From positions 1 to 14,422 of the forward strand of contig JANRKT010000282.1 of assembly GCA_033763355.1 (NCBI GenBank): 14,422 bases of DNA. The letters are read 5' to 3'. The position numbers and the translations under genes were made by a program. Positions 5,673-13,345 of this stretch are shown in pieces. Under the pieces are notes generated by a model, which worked only from the letters and a program-made list of their open reading frames with translations, was not told the DNA's origin and ran no database searches. Numbering within the stretch: the stretch's first letter is position 1; every line of letters begins with the position of its first letter. This DNA comes from JANRKT01 sp033763355. Its GTDB lineage: Bacteria; Bacteroidota; Bacteroidia; Chitinophagales; Chitinophagaceae.

Positions 5673-8321
5673 ATGAAGGTTGTTGAAATTAAAGTGCTCA
5701 AAGGCCCCAACTACTGGAGCGTACGCCGCCCCAAACTCATCCAGATGAAGCTTGACCTGGAAGAGATGGAACAGCACCCCACCAATACCATTCCTGGTTT
5801 CCTGGACCGCTTAAAAAACCTGCTGCCCGGCATGTATGAACACCGCTGCAGTGTGGGCAAACCCGGTGGTTTCTTTCAGCGCATTGAGGAAGGTACATGG
5901 ATGGGGCACGTGATTGAACACATTGCCCTTGAACTGCAAACCATGGCCGGCATGAACTGCGGCTTTGGAAGAACAAGGGGCGCCGGTGAAAAAGAAGGCG
6001 TGTATTATGTGGTGTTCAGTTATATGGAAGAAGATGCAGGTGTGTATGCTGCCAAAGCAGCGGTGCGTATAGCTCAATCGCTGGTGGATGTCACAGCTTA
6101 CAACCTTGAAGAAGACATTCAGAAACTACGTGAAATAAGGGAAGATACAAGGCTTGGGCCATCTACAGGTTGTATAGTGGACGAAGCGGCGAAAAGAGGG
6201 ATACCCTATATCAGGCTTAATAAACAAAGCCTGGTGCAACTGGGTTACGGCGTGAACCAGAAAAGAATAAGGGCCACCATTGCCAGCACAACGGGAAATA
6301 TTGCAGTTGATATTGCCTGCGATAAAGAAGAAACCAAATTGTTACTGGAAGCTGCAGAGATACCCGTACCAAGGGGAACAGTGGTGCGAAGCGAAGAAGG
6401 GTTGAAAGATGCAGTGGAAAGATTTGGTTACCCGCTGGTGATTAAACCCATTGATGGCAACCACGGTAAAGGCAACACCACAAACATCACCACATGGGAA
6501 CAGGCCGTAAAAGCGCTGGAAGCTGCACAGCATTACGGACGCAGTGCCATTGTTGAAAGGTTTATTACCGGTTATGATTTCCGCTGCCTGGTAATCAATT
6601 ACAAATTTATATGCGCCGCATTAAGAACGCCTGCTTCGGTTGTTGGCGATGGGGTGCACAACATCCAATGGCTGATTGATGAAACCAACAAAGACCCGAG
6701 ACGGGGTTATGGCCACGAAAAAGTGCTTACACAAATTACCATTGACCAGTTTACACAGAAAATGCTTGATGATGCAGGCTATACACTGGAAACCGTTCCG
6801 CGAAAAGGCGAACGGGTTTTGCTGAAACCCACTGCCAACCTATCTACAGGCGGCACATCAACTGATGTTACAGATGAAGTGCACCCCGCCAATGTGTTCA
6901 TGTTTGAGCGCATTGCAAAAATCATCGGCCTTGACATTTGCGGTATTGATGTAATGGCCAGCGACCTGCGTACACCTGTTTCAGAAAACGGCGGAGCTAT
7001 ACTTGAAGTAAACGCAGCGCCGGGTTTCCGCATGCATATTGACCCCTCCGAAGGCCTGCCAAGAAATGTTGCAGAGCCGGTGGTTGATATGTTGTTCCCC
7101 AAAGGAAGTGCAGGGCGTATCCCTATTATTGCTATAACAGGCACAAACGGCAAAACAACCACCACAAGGTTAACCGCTCATATTGCAAAAAGCGCCGGAA
7201 AGAAAGTGGGATACACCACAAGCGATGGGGTGTATATACAAAATCAGCTGATGATGAAAGGCGATTGTACCGGCCCGGTGTCATCGCAATTTGTGCTGAA
7301 AGACCCTACCGTTGATTTTGCCGTGCTGGAATGTGCAAGGGGTGGCATTTTAAAAAGCGGGCTTGCATTTCAGAATTGTGAAGTAGCGGTTGTTACCAAT
7401 GTGGCTGCAGACCATATTGGTTTGGGCGGCATTAATACAGTAGAACAAATGGCCAAAGTAAAAGCCGTGGTTCCTGAAACGGTTTTTCCGCATGGCTTTG
7501 CTGTGCTGAATGCAGATGACGACCTGGTGTATGCCATGAAAGATGATTTGAAATGCAATATTGCTTTGTTCAGCATGGATGAAAACAACCCGAGGATAAA
7601 GGAACATGCTTCGGAAAACGGTTTGTCATGTGTGTATGAAAACGGATTTATTACCCTTATGAAAGGCAACTGGAAGATCAGGGTGCTGCAGGTAAAGAAT
7701 ATCCCGCTGACCTTTGAAGGCAAGGCTGTACACAACATCAACAACTGTTTACCGGCTGTTCTGGCCACTTATCTTTTTCGTGACATCACCATTGAAGACA
7801 TCAGGACAGGATTACAGACTTTCATCCCATCCGAAAGCCTTACACCGGGACGTTTGAACTTTTTCAACTTTAAAAATTTTACCATGCTCGCCGACTTTGC
7901 CCACAACCCGCATGGATTAAAACTGCTTTGCGATTTTGTGAGCAAGCTGGATTATCCTTTAAGGATAGGTGTAATCAGCGGCACGGGCGACAGAAGGGAT
8001 GAAGACATCCGTGAATTGGGTGAAATATCCGCACAGCATTTTGATGAGATCATCATGCGGTGCGATAAAAACCTGAGGGGCCGTACTGCTGATGAAATCA
8101 TGGGTTTGCTTGAAGAAGGCATACGCAAAATCAACCCTTCCATACCTGTTATTAAGATTGCAAACGAGAATGAAGCCCTCGAATACATTTATAACCATCC
8201 CCGGCATGGCGCTTTATACACCATTATGTGCGATGTGGTGGCCGGTGCGCTGGATAAAATAAGGGAGCTGAAAGAAAGGGAAGAAAAAGAAAGCCGGCAG
8301 ATAGCAGTTGGCAGTGTGTAG
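5673..8321 (+). CDS. cphA: Cyanophycin synthetase
   Basis: ATP-dependent, ribosome-independent polymerase that alternately adds Asp to the backbone and Arg to its side chains. The 882-residue protein has the CphA1 architecture. The N-terminal domain starts KVLKGPNYWSVRRPKL and contains HVIEH (His79, Glu82, His83, then Glu87). The ATP-grasp domain, which adds Asp, has VIKPIDGNHGKG (Lys258 to Gly267) and the Mg-binding EVNAAPGFRMH (Glu445, Asn447). The Mur-ligase-like domain, which adds Arg, has the P-loop GTNGKTTTT (490-498, Lys494) and DFAHNP (741-746). Both nucleotide sites are intact, which argues against the CphA2 type. The ATG at 5673 gives the canonical MKxxxIxxLxGPNYWS start; the in-frame TTG at 5667 is rejected. 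It diverges from cphB. The C-terminal Lys/Glu-rich tail (KELKEREEKESRQ) is low-complexity. Confidence 0.97.
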   Translation: MKVVEIKVLKGPNYWSVRRPKLIQMKLDLEEMEQHPTNTIPGFLDRLKNLLPGMYEHRCSVGKPGGFFQRIEEGTWMGHVIEHIALELQTMAGMNCGFGRTRGAGEKEGVYYVVFSYMEEDAGVYAAKAAVRIAQSLVDVTAYNLEEDIQKLREIREDTRLGPSTGCIVDEAAKRGIPYIRLNKQSLVQLGYGVNQKRIRATIASTTGNIAVDIACDKEETKLLLEAAEIPVPRGTVVRSEEGLKDAVERFGYPLVIKPIDGNHGKGNTTNITTWEQAVKALEAAQHYGRSAIVERFITGYDFRCLVINYKFICAALRTPASVVGDGVHNIQWLIDETNKDPRRGYGHEKVLTQITIDQFTQKMLDDAGYTLETVPRKGERVLLKPTANLSTGGTSTDVTDEVHPANVFMFERIAKIIGLDICGIDVMASDLRTPVSENGGAILEVNAAPGFRMHIDPSEGLPRNVAEPVVDMLFPKGSAGRIPIIAITGTNGKTTTTRLTAHIAKSAGKKVGYTTSDGVYIQNQLMMKGDCTGPVSSQFVLKDPTVDFAVLECARGGILKSGLAFQNCEVAVVTNVAADHIGLGGINTVEQMAKVKAVVPETVFPHGFAVLNADDDLVYAMKDDLKCNIALFSMDENNPRIKEHASENGLSCVYENGFITLMKGNWKIRVLQVKNIPLTFEGKAVHNINNCLPAVLATYLFRDITIEDIRTGLQTFIPSESLTPGRLNFFNFKNFTMLADFAHNPHGLKLLCDFVSKLDYPLRIGVISGTGDRRDEDIRELGEISAQHFDEIIMRCDKNLRGRTADEIMGLLEEGIRKINPSIPVIKIANENEALEYIYNHPRHGALYTIMCDVVAGALDKIRELKEREEKESRQIAVGSV

Positions 8322-8381
8322 GATAGTGATGACAGGATTACAAAAAACACGGCTCTTACAATAGCTTCAGACAAGCCGACG

Positions 8382-8401
8382 AGTAGTTTTATTAAACCAC
8401 T
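8382..8401 (+). other. Weak hairpin downstream of cphA
   Basis: AGTAGTTT (8382-8389) pairs with AAACCACT (8394-8401) with one mismatch around TATT. There is no following T-tract, so it is a poor intrinsic terminator, but it is the only structure seen between cphA and the tRNA promoter. Confidence 0.25.
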
Positions 8402-8416
8402 AGCTGTAAAACTCCG

Positions 8417-8448
8417 ATTTGGGCAGAACGGTTTGGTATGTTATTTTT
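8417..8448 (+). promoter_or_regulatory. Promoter of tRNA-Gln(UUG), consensus Bacteroidota type
   Basis: TTTG (8417-8420), 20 nt, TATTTTTG (8441-8448): both boxes match the Bacteroidota -33/-7 consensus with ideal spacing. Transcription would begin near 8454, about 17 nt before the tRNA 5' end. This is the best promoter in the window, as expected for a stable RNA. Confidence 0.75.
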
Positions 8449-8470
8449 GCACTCCCGTAAGGGAACAGGC

Positions 8471-8541
8471 TGCCCGATAGTATAACGGTAGTACGACAGA
8501 TTTTGGTTCTGTTTGTCGAGGTTCGAATCCTCGTCGGGCAA
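8471..8541 (+). tRNA. tRNA-Gln (anticodon UUG)
   Basis: Complete cloverleaf: acceptor TGCCCGA (8471-8477) pairs with TCGGGCA (8534-8540), A8541 is the discriminator, anticodon stem ACAGA (8496-8500)/TCTGT (8508-8512) with loop TTTTGGT, so the anticodon TTG is at 8503-8505. The T arm is CGAGG, TTCGAAT, CCTCG (8517-8533). CCA is not encoded. It reads CAA codons, and CAG by wobble. Confidence 0.95.
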
Positions 8542-8731
8542 CAAACTCAGAAAGCACAGATTACCAAAGCTTTCAACAGTGTTTTTTACTCTTCAAAGCC
8601 GTGCGGCATGATTCAGGGTGTCACAAAAACAGTCACAATTTATCATGCCAAAAACTCCTACATTTTGCAACTGCTGCCGCAGCGAAAGAAGTTTGAAATA
8701 AAGGTTTGATAATAACAATAAATAACAGTTT

Positions 8732-8914
8732 ATGGAAAATCTCTTTACTGGCCCCGTTGCGGTTTTTATTTCTATTGTAGCTGCCCTTATTATAATTGTC
8801 GCAGCCATACAAGTCATCATCCTTGCTCCCAAAATAAAAGAGAACAATTATTACAGCAAGGAAAACAACCGGCTGCTGAATGAACTTTTAAATTACCTGA
8901 GAGATAAAAGATAA
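8732..8914 (+). CDS. Small single-pass membrane protein of unknown function
   Basis: A 60-residue protein. Residues 8-32 form one strongly hydrophobic helix (VAVFISIVAALIIIVAAIQV region), followed by a charged, Asn/Lys/Glu-rich tail (KIKENNYYSKENNRLLNELLNYLRDKR) that could form an amphipathic helix or coiled coil. It lacks a cleavable signal and is not recognisable as a named family. It lies between the two tRNA-Gln genes, 18 bp before the DUF4468-like gene on the same strand, so the two may be co-transcribed. A near-consensus TACATTTT box is at 8659-8666. It is probably a real gene because of its clean start, composition and spacing, but this is not certain. Confidence 0.65.
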   Translation: MENLFTGPVAVFISIVAALIIIVAAIQVIILAPKIKENNYYSKENNRLLNELLNYLRDKR

Positions 8915-8932
8915 ACGCCCAAAGCTGAATGA

Positions 8933-9496
8933 ATGGCCATGAAATATTTTTTATTACTCTTCCTGATATTCTTTTCAAAATGCATCATTGCGCAGAATAT
9001 TGAAATTTCTGGTGAACCAGGGGATACAAAAATTTCTATTATCGTTCAAAAAGAGGGGTGGCTTCAAAAGAATTTGTTCAAATTATCAAAAGAGTGGGTG
9101 TATAAATCATTCCGTTCAGGAGATGCGGTAATACAGACAGAGGACGAAGAAGAAGGAAAAATATTATGCAAGTCTTTTTCAAAAAAGCTTGTTTACATGA
9201 ACACTTTTGTAAAAATGGATGGTGGCAGGTTCAGGTATTTCCTCACCATATTTTGCAAAGACAATAAGCTTAAGGCTCAAATTTCTGATATTGTACATGA
9301 AGGTGGTGAAATGTCTCACATGAGGGATGGTTCAAAATATTCGGATGAATTTCCTTCTACATGGAGCTCTTTTGCCAAAGGTCAAACTTCTAAACAATGG
9401 CCAAAAATGAAGGCACAGGCATTTGAAGTGTTCAAGCTTGTTCTTACCTCATTCCATGATTATATTAACTCAGCCAACAAAGATTCAGAATTTTAA
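8933..9496 (+). CDS. Secreted protein with a DUF4468-like (TBP-like fold) domain
   Basis: A 187-residue protein with an N-terminal signal peptide (MKYFLLLFLIFFSKCIIAQ; no proper lipobox around the Cys). The middle has GDAVIQTEDEEEGKILCKSF, then FRYFLTIFCKDNKLKAQISDI. This layout of a short basic or acidic turn with 'GkI...' followed by 'y.l.i.cKdnk.r..i.di' recalls the DUF4468 domain found in many secreted Bacteroidota proteins of unknown function. The assignment is from pattern memory. Two starts are possible, ATG at 8933 and at 8939; the second gives a more typical signal peptide. A strong terminator follows at 9531-9562. Confidence 0.75.
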   Translation: MAMKYFLLLFLIFFSKCIIAQNIEISGEPGDTKISIIVQKEGWLQKNLFKLSKEWVYKSFRSGDAVIQTEDEEEGKILCKSFSKKLVYMNTFVKMDGGRFRYFLTIFCKDNKLKAQISDIVHEGGEMSHMRDGSKYSDEFPSTWSSFAKGQTSKQWPKMKAQAFEVFKLVLTSFHDYINSANKDSEF

Positions 9497-9530
9497 TGCC
9501 GCAACGCAATACTTTAACGTGCAACATAAG

Positions 9531-9562
9531 GCGATCTGCCGGCAGCGGGTCGCTTTTTTTTT
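9531..9562 (+). terminator. Rho-independent terminator after the DUF4468-like gene
   Basis: GCGATCTGC (9531-9539) pairs with GCGGGTCGC (9545-9553) through nine pairs, two of them G-T, around a CGGCA loop. It is followed by nine T residues (9554-9562). This is the clearest intrinsic terminator in the window. It is not bidirectional, since the minus strand lacks a T-tract after the stem. Confidence 0.85.
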
Positions 9563-9591
9563 CATACTCGTTAAAAAAATGTTGTAGCTAT

Positions 9592-9662
9592 TGCCCGATA
9601 GTATAATGGTAGTACATCAGATTCTGGCTCTGATAGTTCAGGTTCGAGTCCTGATCGGGTAA
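9592..9662 (+). tRNA. tRNA-Gln (anticodon CUG)
   Basis: Acceptor TGCCCGA (9592-9598) pairs with TCGGGTA (9655-9661) with one G-T pair; A9662 is the discriminator. The anticodon stem TCAGA (9617-9621)/TCTGA (9629-9633) encloses the loop TTCTGGC, so the anticodon CTG is at 9624-9626. The T arm is TCAGG, TTCGAGT, CCTGA (9638-9654). CCA is not encoded. Its 5' half is nearly identical to that of the UUG isoacceptor 1.1 kb upstream, which suggests duplication. No TAnnTTTG promoter is evident between the terminator and the gene. Confidence 0.95.
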
Positions 9663-9665
9663 CAA

Positions 9666-11642
9666 TCACATCTTCACCTTCAACACCGTCACCGACGAAG
9701 CCGCAATATCAAGCTTTAGTTTTCTGCCGGGGATATCAATAACAGTTTCAACTGGTGCAACGGCCTGCGGGTTGTCACTTGAATTCAACTGGCCGGGGTT
9801 ATCGCTTTTCAGCACAGTCATTGCTGCTTTTTTATTCAGTTTCTTTACGCCTTCAATTAAAAACTCCCGTGATTTACCAACGGAAGAAACATTCACAATT
9901 TTTACAATGAGCTCATTGGTATTTTTATCAATACAGGCTGTTGCATACAGGCTGTCCTGCCCGGTGATGGCTTCATTGTTCAGCAAAACGGGAACAACAT
10001 GTGTTCCTTTGTTAACAGAAAAAAGTTTTTGTACATAATAATTAGGGGTACCGTACGAATTCAGGTTATCAAACCATATCAGATCAGGCGCCCATTGCCA
10101 TGCATCTACATGAGAAAACAGCGGAGCATAGGAACACATGTACACCACATCTGCATTGCGTTCAAGCCCGGTCATAAAAGCAGCTTCGGATAAAGCTGCC
10201 TGCCAGGTATTTCTTTTCACGCCTTCTGTGCCGCGGATATGTGAAGCATATTCGCCTGCAAAAATCTTCGGGCCGTTACGGTCATAATTATCATAACGCT
10301 TTGCATTGCTTAGAAAAAAATCGGGGGGCATGTAATAATGTTCATCCAGTATATCGGCTTTCATTTCCCGCATTTCTTTATCAAGAAAACCAAAAAGCTC
10401 ACCACTGGCAAAAGGGCCAACGCTGCTTATTAATTTTATATCAGGGTATTTTTCATGAATGGCTTTTGCAAAAATTTTATACCGGTCCACATATTGCGGG
10501 CCCCATTGTTCGTTGCCTACACCCATCATTTTTAAATTAAATGGTGCAGGATGTCCCATATCAGCTCTCAGTTTTCCCCATTTTGTATTTGTACCGCCAT
10601 TTGCAAACTCTATCAAATCCAATGCATCTTGTATGTAAGGATCAAGTTCATCCAGCGGAACAAGCTCAGCACTATTAAACTGGCAGGCCATACCACAATT
10701 CAAAATGGGCAGTGGCTCTGCACCCACATCTTCAGACAATTGGAAATATTCAAAGAAGCCTAACCCGAATGATTGAAAATAATCCGGTGCAGGGCGATGA
10801 TCAAATTCCCTGTTCCACCGGTTGATGATCATTTCACGTTCTTCGACTTTGCCGACCGTTTTTTTCCATTGATACCGGGTAGTCAGTTCATGCCCTTCTA
10901 CGATGCATCCGCCGGGAAATCTTATAAAACCGGGTTTGATATCAGCCAGCAACTGCACAAGATCAGCACGCAATCCCCCCGGCCGGTTTTTCCATGTGTC
11001 TCCCGGAAAAAGTGAAACCATATCAATATCCAATGTGCCTTTACCTTCAAACCAAACAGTCATTGATCCTTTCTGTTCTGTAGCAGTTGAGGTTATTTCA
11101 GCTGAATATTTTTTCCATTCTTTTCCTGATGGTTTTACTACTGCATTTCCAATGATGTTCCCCTTACTGTCCTTCAATTCAACCCGTACTATTGCATTGC
11201 TTCCATCATGCTGACTTGCCAGCATTGAAAAGTGATAGGTTACCCCCTTCTTTATTCCCATTCCACGGAAACCTTCATTGGTTAAACCATATCCCCTATC
11301 CGCAAGTACATTTATTCTTGCAAAGCGGGGATTAGACGGATTGTCTTTGCTCCGGTTGATAATGGTTGTATAACCTGATCTGGAATTATTGGAATAACGG
11401 CTGCTGCTATCCTCTCTCCACCCCATCAGCGATTTATAAAACTCAAATGAACGGTTCTTTACCAGCTCTGCATAAATGCCGCCATCAGCAGCAAAGTTGA
11501 TGTCTTCAAAAAAGATTCCCCACATAGTAGATTGAATAGGCGCAATTGGCTGATTGGCTTTTACTGTAATTACAGCAGGTGACTGGCTGTACACATTTAT
11601 AAAAAGAGAAAGAGATGCAATAAAATTAGCTATGTGTTTCAT
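9666..11642 (-). CDS. Secreted GH51 alpha-L-arabinofuranosidase with CBM4/9-like domain
   Basis: Removes terminal alpha-L-arabinofuranose from arabinan, arabinoxylan or arabinogalactan. The 658-residue protein has a signal peptide ending near residue 20 (INVYSQ), an N-terminal sandwich segment with TMWGIFFEDINFAADGGIYAELVKNRSFE, and a carbohydrate-binding-like insert at about residues 110-215. The catalytic barrel follows from PGFIRFPGGC. The acid/base is Glu378 in GVGNEQWG, and the nucleophile is Glu464 in FAGEYASH. The C-terminal beta domain is the usual alpha-L-AF_C. The length fits the larger GH51 type. It is the last gene of the minus-strand hydrolase group. Its stop lies three bases from the 3' end of the convergent tRNA-Gln(CUG), and no terminator is seen for it. 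Confidence 0.93.
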   Translation of the reverse strand: MKHIANFIASLSLFINVYSQSPAVITVKANQPIAPIQSTMWGIFFEDINFAADGGIYAELVKNRSFEFYKSLMGWREDSSSRYSNNSRSGYTTIINRSKDNPSNPRFARINVLADRGYGLTNEGFRGMGIKKGVTYHFSMLASQHDGSNAIVRVELKDSKGNIIGNAVVKPSGKEWKKYSAEITSTATEQKGSMTVWFEGKGTLDIDMVSLFPGDTWKNRPGGLRADLVQLLADIKPGFIRFPGGCIVEGHELTTRYQWKKTVGKVEEREMIINRWNREFDHRPAPDYFQSFGLGFFEYFQLSEDVGAEPLPILNCGMACQFNSAELVPLDELDPYIQDALDLIEFANGGTNTKWGKLRADMGHPAPFNLKMMGVGNEQWGPQYVDRYKIFAKAIHEKYPDIKLISSVGPFASGELFGFLDKEMREMKADILDEHYYMPPDFFLSNAKRYDNYDRNGPKIFAGEYASHIRGTEGVKRNTWQAALSEAAFMTGLERNADVVYMCSYAPLFSHVDAWQWAPDLIWFDNLNSYGTPNYYVQKLFSVNKGTHVVPVLLNNEAITGQDSLYATACIDKNTNELIVKIVNVSSVGKSREFLIEGVKKLNKKAAMTVLKSDNPGQLNSSDNPQAVAPVETVIDIPGRKLKLDIAASSVTVLKVKM

Positions 11643-11657
11643 TTAAATAAATTTATC

Positions 11658-11670
11658 TGCAATTATTGCA
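11658..11670. promoter_or_regulatory. Perfect 6-1-6 inverted repeat in the leader of the GH51 gene at 9666-11642
   Basis: TGCAAT (11658-11663), T, ATTGCA (11665-11670). It lies between the predicted -7 box and the start codon, where a repressor site could act. A role is inferred from position and symmetry only. Confidence 0.35.
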
Positions 11671-11682
11671 TGGGTCTATTAT

Positions 11683-11690
11683 CAAAAATA
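11683..11690 (-). promoter_or_regulatory. Putative -7 element of the GH51 gene at 9666-11642
   Basis: TATTTTTG on the minus strand is an exact TAnnTTTG match with a leader of about 35 nt. The -33 position falls in a C-rich hairpin (CCCCCC 11700-11705 / GGGGG 11716-11720) and shows only TTC. The gene may instead be transcribed mainly from the promoter of the upstream GH51 gene. Confidence 0.4.
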
Positions 11691-11723
11691 AACTTTGTTC
11701 CCCCCTTTAGGGAATGGGGGTGT

Positions 11724-13268
11724 TTACTTAAGTTCCAGCACCACTAAGCTCATTTTGGGCATAGTAACTGTTAAATCATTTCCTTCTTTTTTTGCCCCGT
11801 TGAATACAGCAGGTTTAACAGCGTCAGGTTTTTCAAATGTATTAATGTCTGTAAACTTTGGAGAAGTAATGATTTGACCTGTTACAGTTTTCCAGTTAAC
11901 CCCATTCAATGCAGTACGAATGTTGATACTGTTATTGGGATCAAGATTCACCAACGAAATATGCACAGCGCCGGTTGAATCCTGCGAAACAGATACATTA
12001 ATAGCGGGAAGTTTTTGCCCATCCACGCTGTAATCAGGACTGCTGATCTGAACAGGCAAATATTTTGCATCCTGGTGCACTTTGTATAAATCAAATACAT
12101 GATAAGTTGGCGTGAGCAGCATTTGATGACCTTTTGTTAAAATCAATGACTGCAGCACATTGATGGTTTGCGCCAGGTTGGCCATCTTAACCCTGTCGCA
12201 ATGGTTGTTGAAAATATTTAAGGTAGTGGCGGCTACCAGTGCATCCCTCATGCTGTTTTGCTGGTAAAGAAAACCAGGATTGGTGCCGGGTTCTACATTT
12301 GTCCAGATACCCCATTCATCTACCACTAAAGCAACCCTCTTTTCAGGATCATACTTATCCATAACAGTGGAATGTTTGGTTACCAGCTCTTCCATCCTGA
12401 GCGTACTCTTCATCGTTCCAAAATATTCTTTTTCGTCAAACTGCGTAGCAGAGCCTTTATCACGCCATGTTTTGGGAATGGTATAATGATGCAATGAAAT
12501 TCCCCACATCATGTTCAGAGGTACTTTGCGCATCAGCACATCCGTCCAGTTATAATCATCAGAGTTGGGGCCTCCGGCAATTTTCTTTAATGGGGCGCCG
12601 GGATAATTCTTACAAAAAGTAGCGTAGCGGCGATACTGGTCTGCATAAAACTCAGCCGTCATATTTCCACCACATCCCCAGTTTTCATTCCCCACTCCCC
12701 AGTATTGTACTTTCCAGGGCTTTTCTCTTCTGTTTTGCTTTCTTATTTCTGTCATAGGGCTAAGGCCATCAAAGTTTAAATACTCAACCCATTTGTTCAT
12801 TTCTTCCATACTTCCGCTGCCCACATTGCCACAGATATAAGCTTCTGTGCCGAGCAATTCGATCAAATCTAAAAATTCATGTGTACCGAAACTGTTGTCT
12901 TCCGTTACATTCCCCCAATGTGTATTGATCATTTTCGGCCGTTGGTTACGGGGGCCAATGCCATCCCTCCAATGGTATTCATCCGCAAAGCAACCACCTG
13001 GCCAGCGCAGGTTGGGGATTTTTATTTTCTTCAATGCTTCCACCACATCAAGCCTTATCCTGTCTTTACGCTGAAGCGTTGATGTATCGCTTACCCAGAA
13101 GCCATCGTAAATACATCTTCCAAGATGCTCGGAAAAATGACCATAGATATGTCTGCTGATGGTGAGTTTGGGCTCGTTGCCGTTGATGTAGAGTTTTGCA
13201 GTTAATTGCGCAATTACAGGGAGTGATAAAAAAAATGCAACAAGTAACAGGAGGAAACTTTTTTTCAT
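11724..13268 (-). CDS. Secreted GH51 alpha-L-arabinofuranosidase
   Basis: A 514-residue enzyme, close to the standard length of AbfA-type GH51 arabinofuranosidases, here with a signal peptide (MKKSFLLLLVAFFLSLPVIAQ). The N-terminus SRHIYGHFSEHLGRCIYDGFWV and LRWPGGCFADEYHWRDGIGP are highly typical of the family. The acid/base is Glu195 in GVGNENWGCGG, and the nucleophile is Glu318 in VVDEWGIW. The C-terminal beta domain ends in MSLVVLELK. It differs from the neighbouring GH51 in lacking the carbohydrate-binding insert, so the two probably act on different linkages or polymer sizes. It is 81 bp upstream of that gene. A promoter at 13284-13311 and an adjacent palindrome at 13314-13325 suggest it starts a regulated unit. 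Confidence 0.95.
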   Translation of the reverse strand: MKKSFLLLLVAFFLSLPVIAQLTAKLYINGNEPKLTISRHIYGHFSEHLGRCIYDGFWVSDTSTLQRKDRIRLDVVEALKKIKIPNLRWPGGCFADEYHWRDGIGPRNQRPKMINTHWGNVTEDNSFGTHEFLDLIELLGTEAYICGNVGSGSMEEMNKWVEYLNFDGLSPMTEIRKQNRREKPWKVQYWGVGNENWGCGGNMTAEFYADQYRRYATFCKNYPGAPLKKIAGGPNSDDYNWTDVLMRKVPLNMMWGISLHHYTIPKTWRDKGSATQFDEKEYFGTMKSTLRMEELVTKHSTVMDKYDPEKRVALVVDEWGIWTNVEPGTNPGFLYQQNSMRDALVAATTLNIFNNHCDRVKMANLAQTINVLQSLILTKGHQMLLTPTYHVFDLYKVHQDAKYLPVQISSPDYSVDGQKLPAINVSVSQDSTGAVHISLVNLDPNNSINIRTALNGVNWKTVTGQIITSPKFTDINTFEKPDAVKPAVFNGAKKEGNDLTVTMPKMSLVVLELK

Positions 13269-13283
13269 TGATTTATTGATTTA

Positions 13284-13311
13284 AAAATTTAAGGTATATG
13301 GTTTGTAACAA
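13284..13311 (-). promoter_or_regulatory. Putative promoter of the GH51 gene at 11724-13268
   Basis: On the minus strand, TTG (13309-13311), 17 nt, TAAATTTT (13284-13291), which differs from TAnnTTTG only in the last base. The leader would be very short, about 10 nt. A palindrome abuts the -33 side. Confidence 0.4.
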
Positions 13312-13313
13312 CA

Positions 13314-13325
13314 GTAACCGGTTAC
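13314..13325. promoter_or_regulatory. 12-bp palindromic operator candidate GTAACCGGTTAC
   Basis: A perfect palindrome with a central CCGG, two bases upstream of the predicted -33 box of the GH51 gene. Symmetric sites with central CG and this composition are typical of LacI/GalR-family regulators of sugar catabolism. The position favours activation of this gene or attenuation after the GH95 stop. No regulator gene is in the window. Confidence 0.5.
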
Positions 13326-13345
13326 AAAAAACATTTTTATGAATT

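Noticed and set aside
6779..7165. Antisense open frame of 128 residues in cphA
   Set aside because: It lies wholly inside a gene with all conserved motifs in the sense frame; no independent evidence.
8503..8709. Open frame of 68 residues starting inside tRNA-Gln(UUG)
   Set aside because: It begins within the tRNA anticodon arm, has no recognisable domain and no start-site context.
8471..9662. Integrated element with the tRNA-Gln genes as attachment sites
   Set aside because: There is no integrase, and the shared sequence is the 5' half of the tRNAs and not the 3' end usually used for attachment.
11700..11720. Rho-independent terminator for the GH51 gene at 11724-13268
   Set aside because: The C/G hairpin has a 10-nt loop and the following minus-strand sequence is AACAAAG, not a T-tract.
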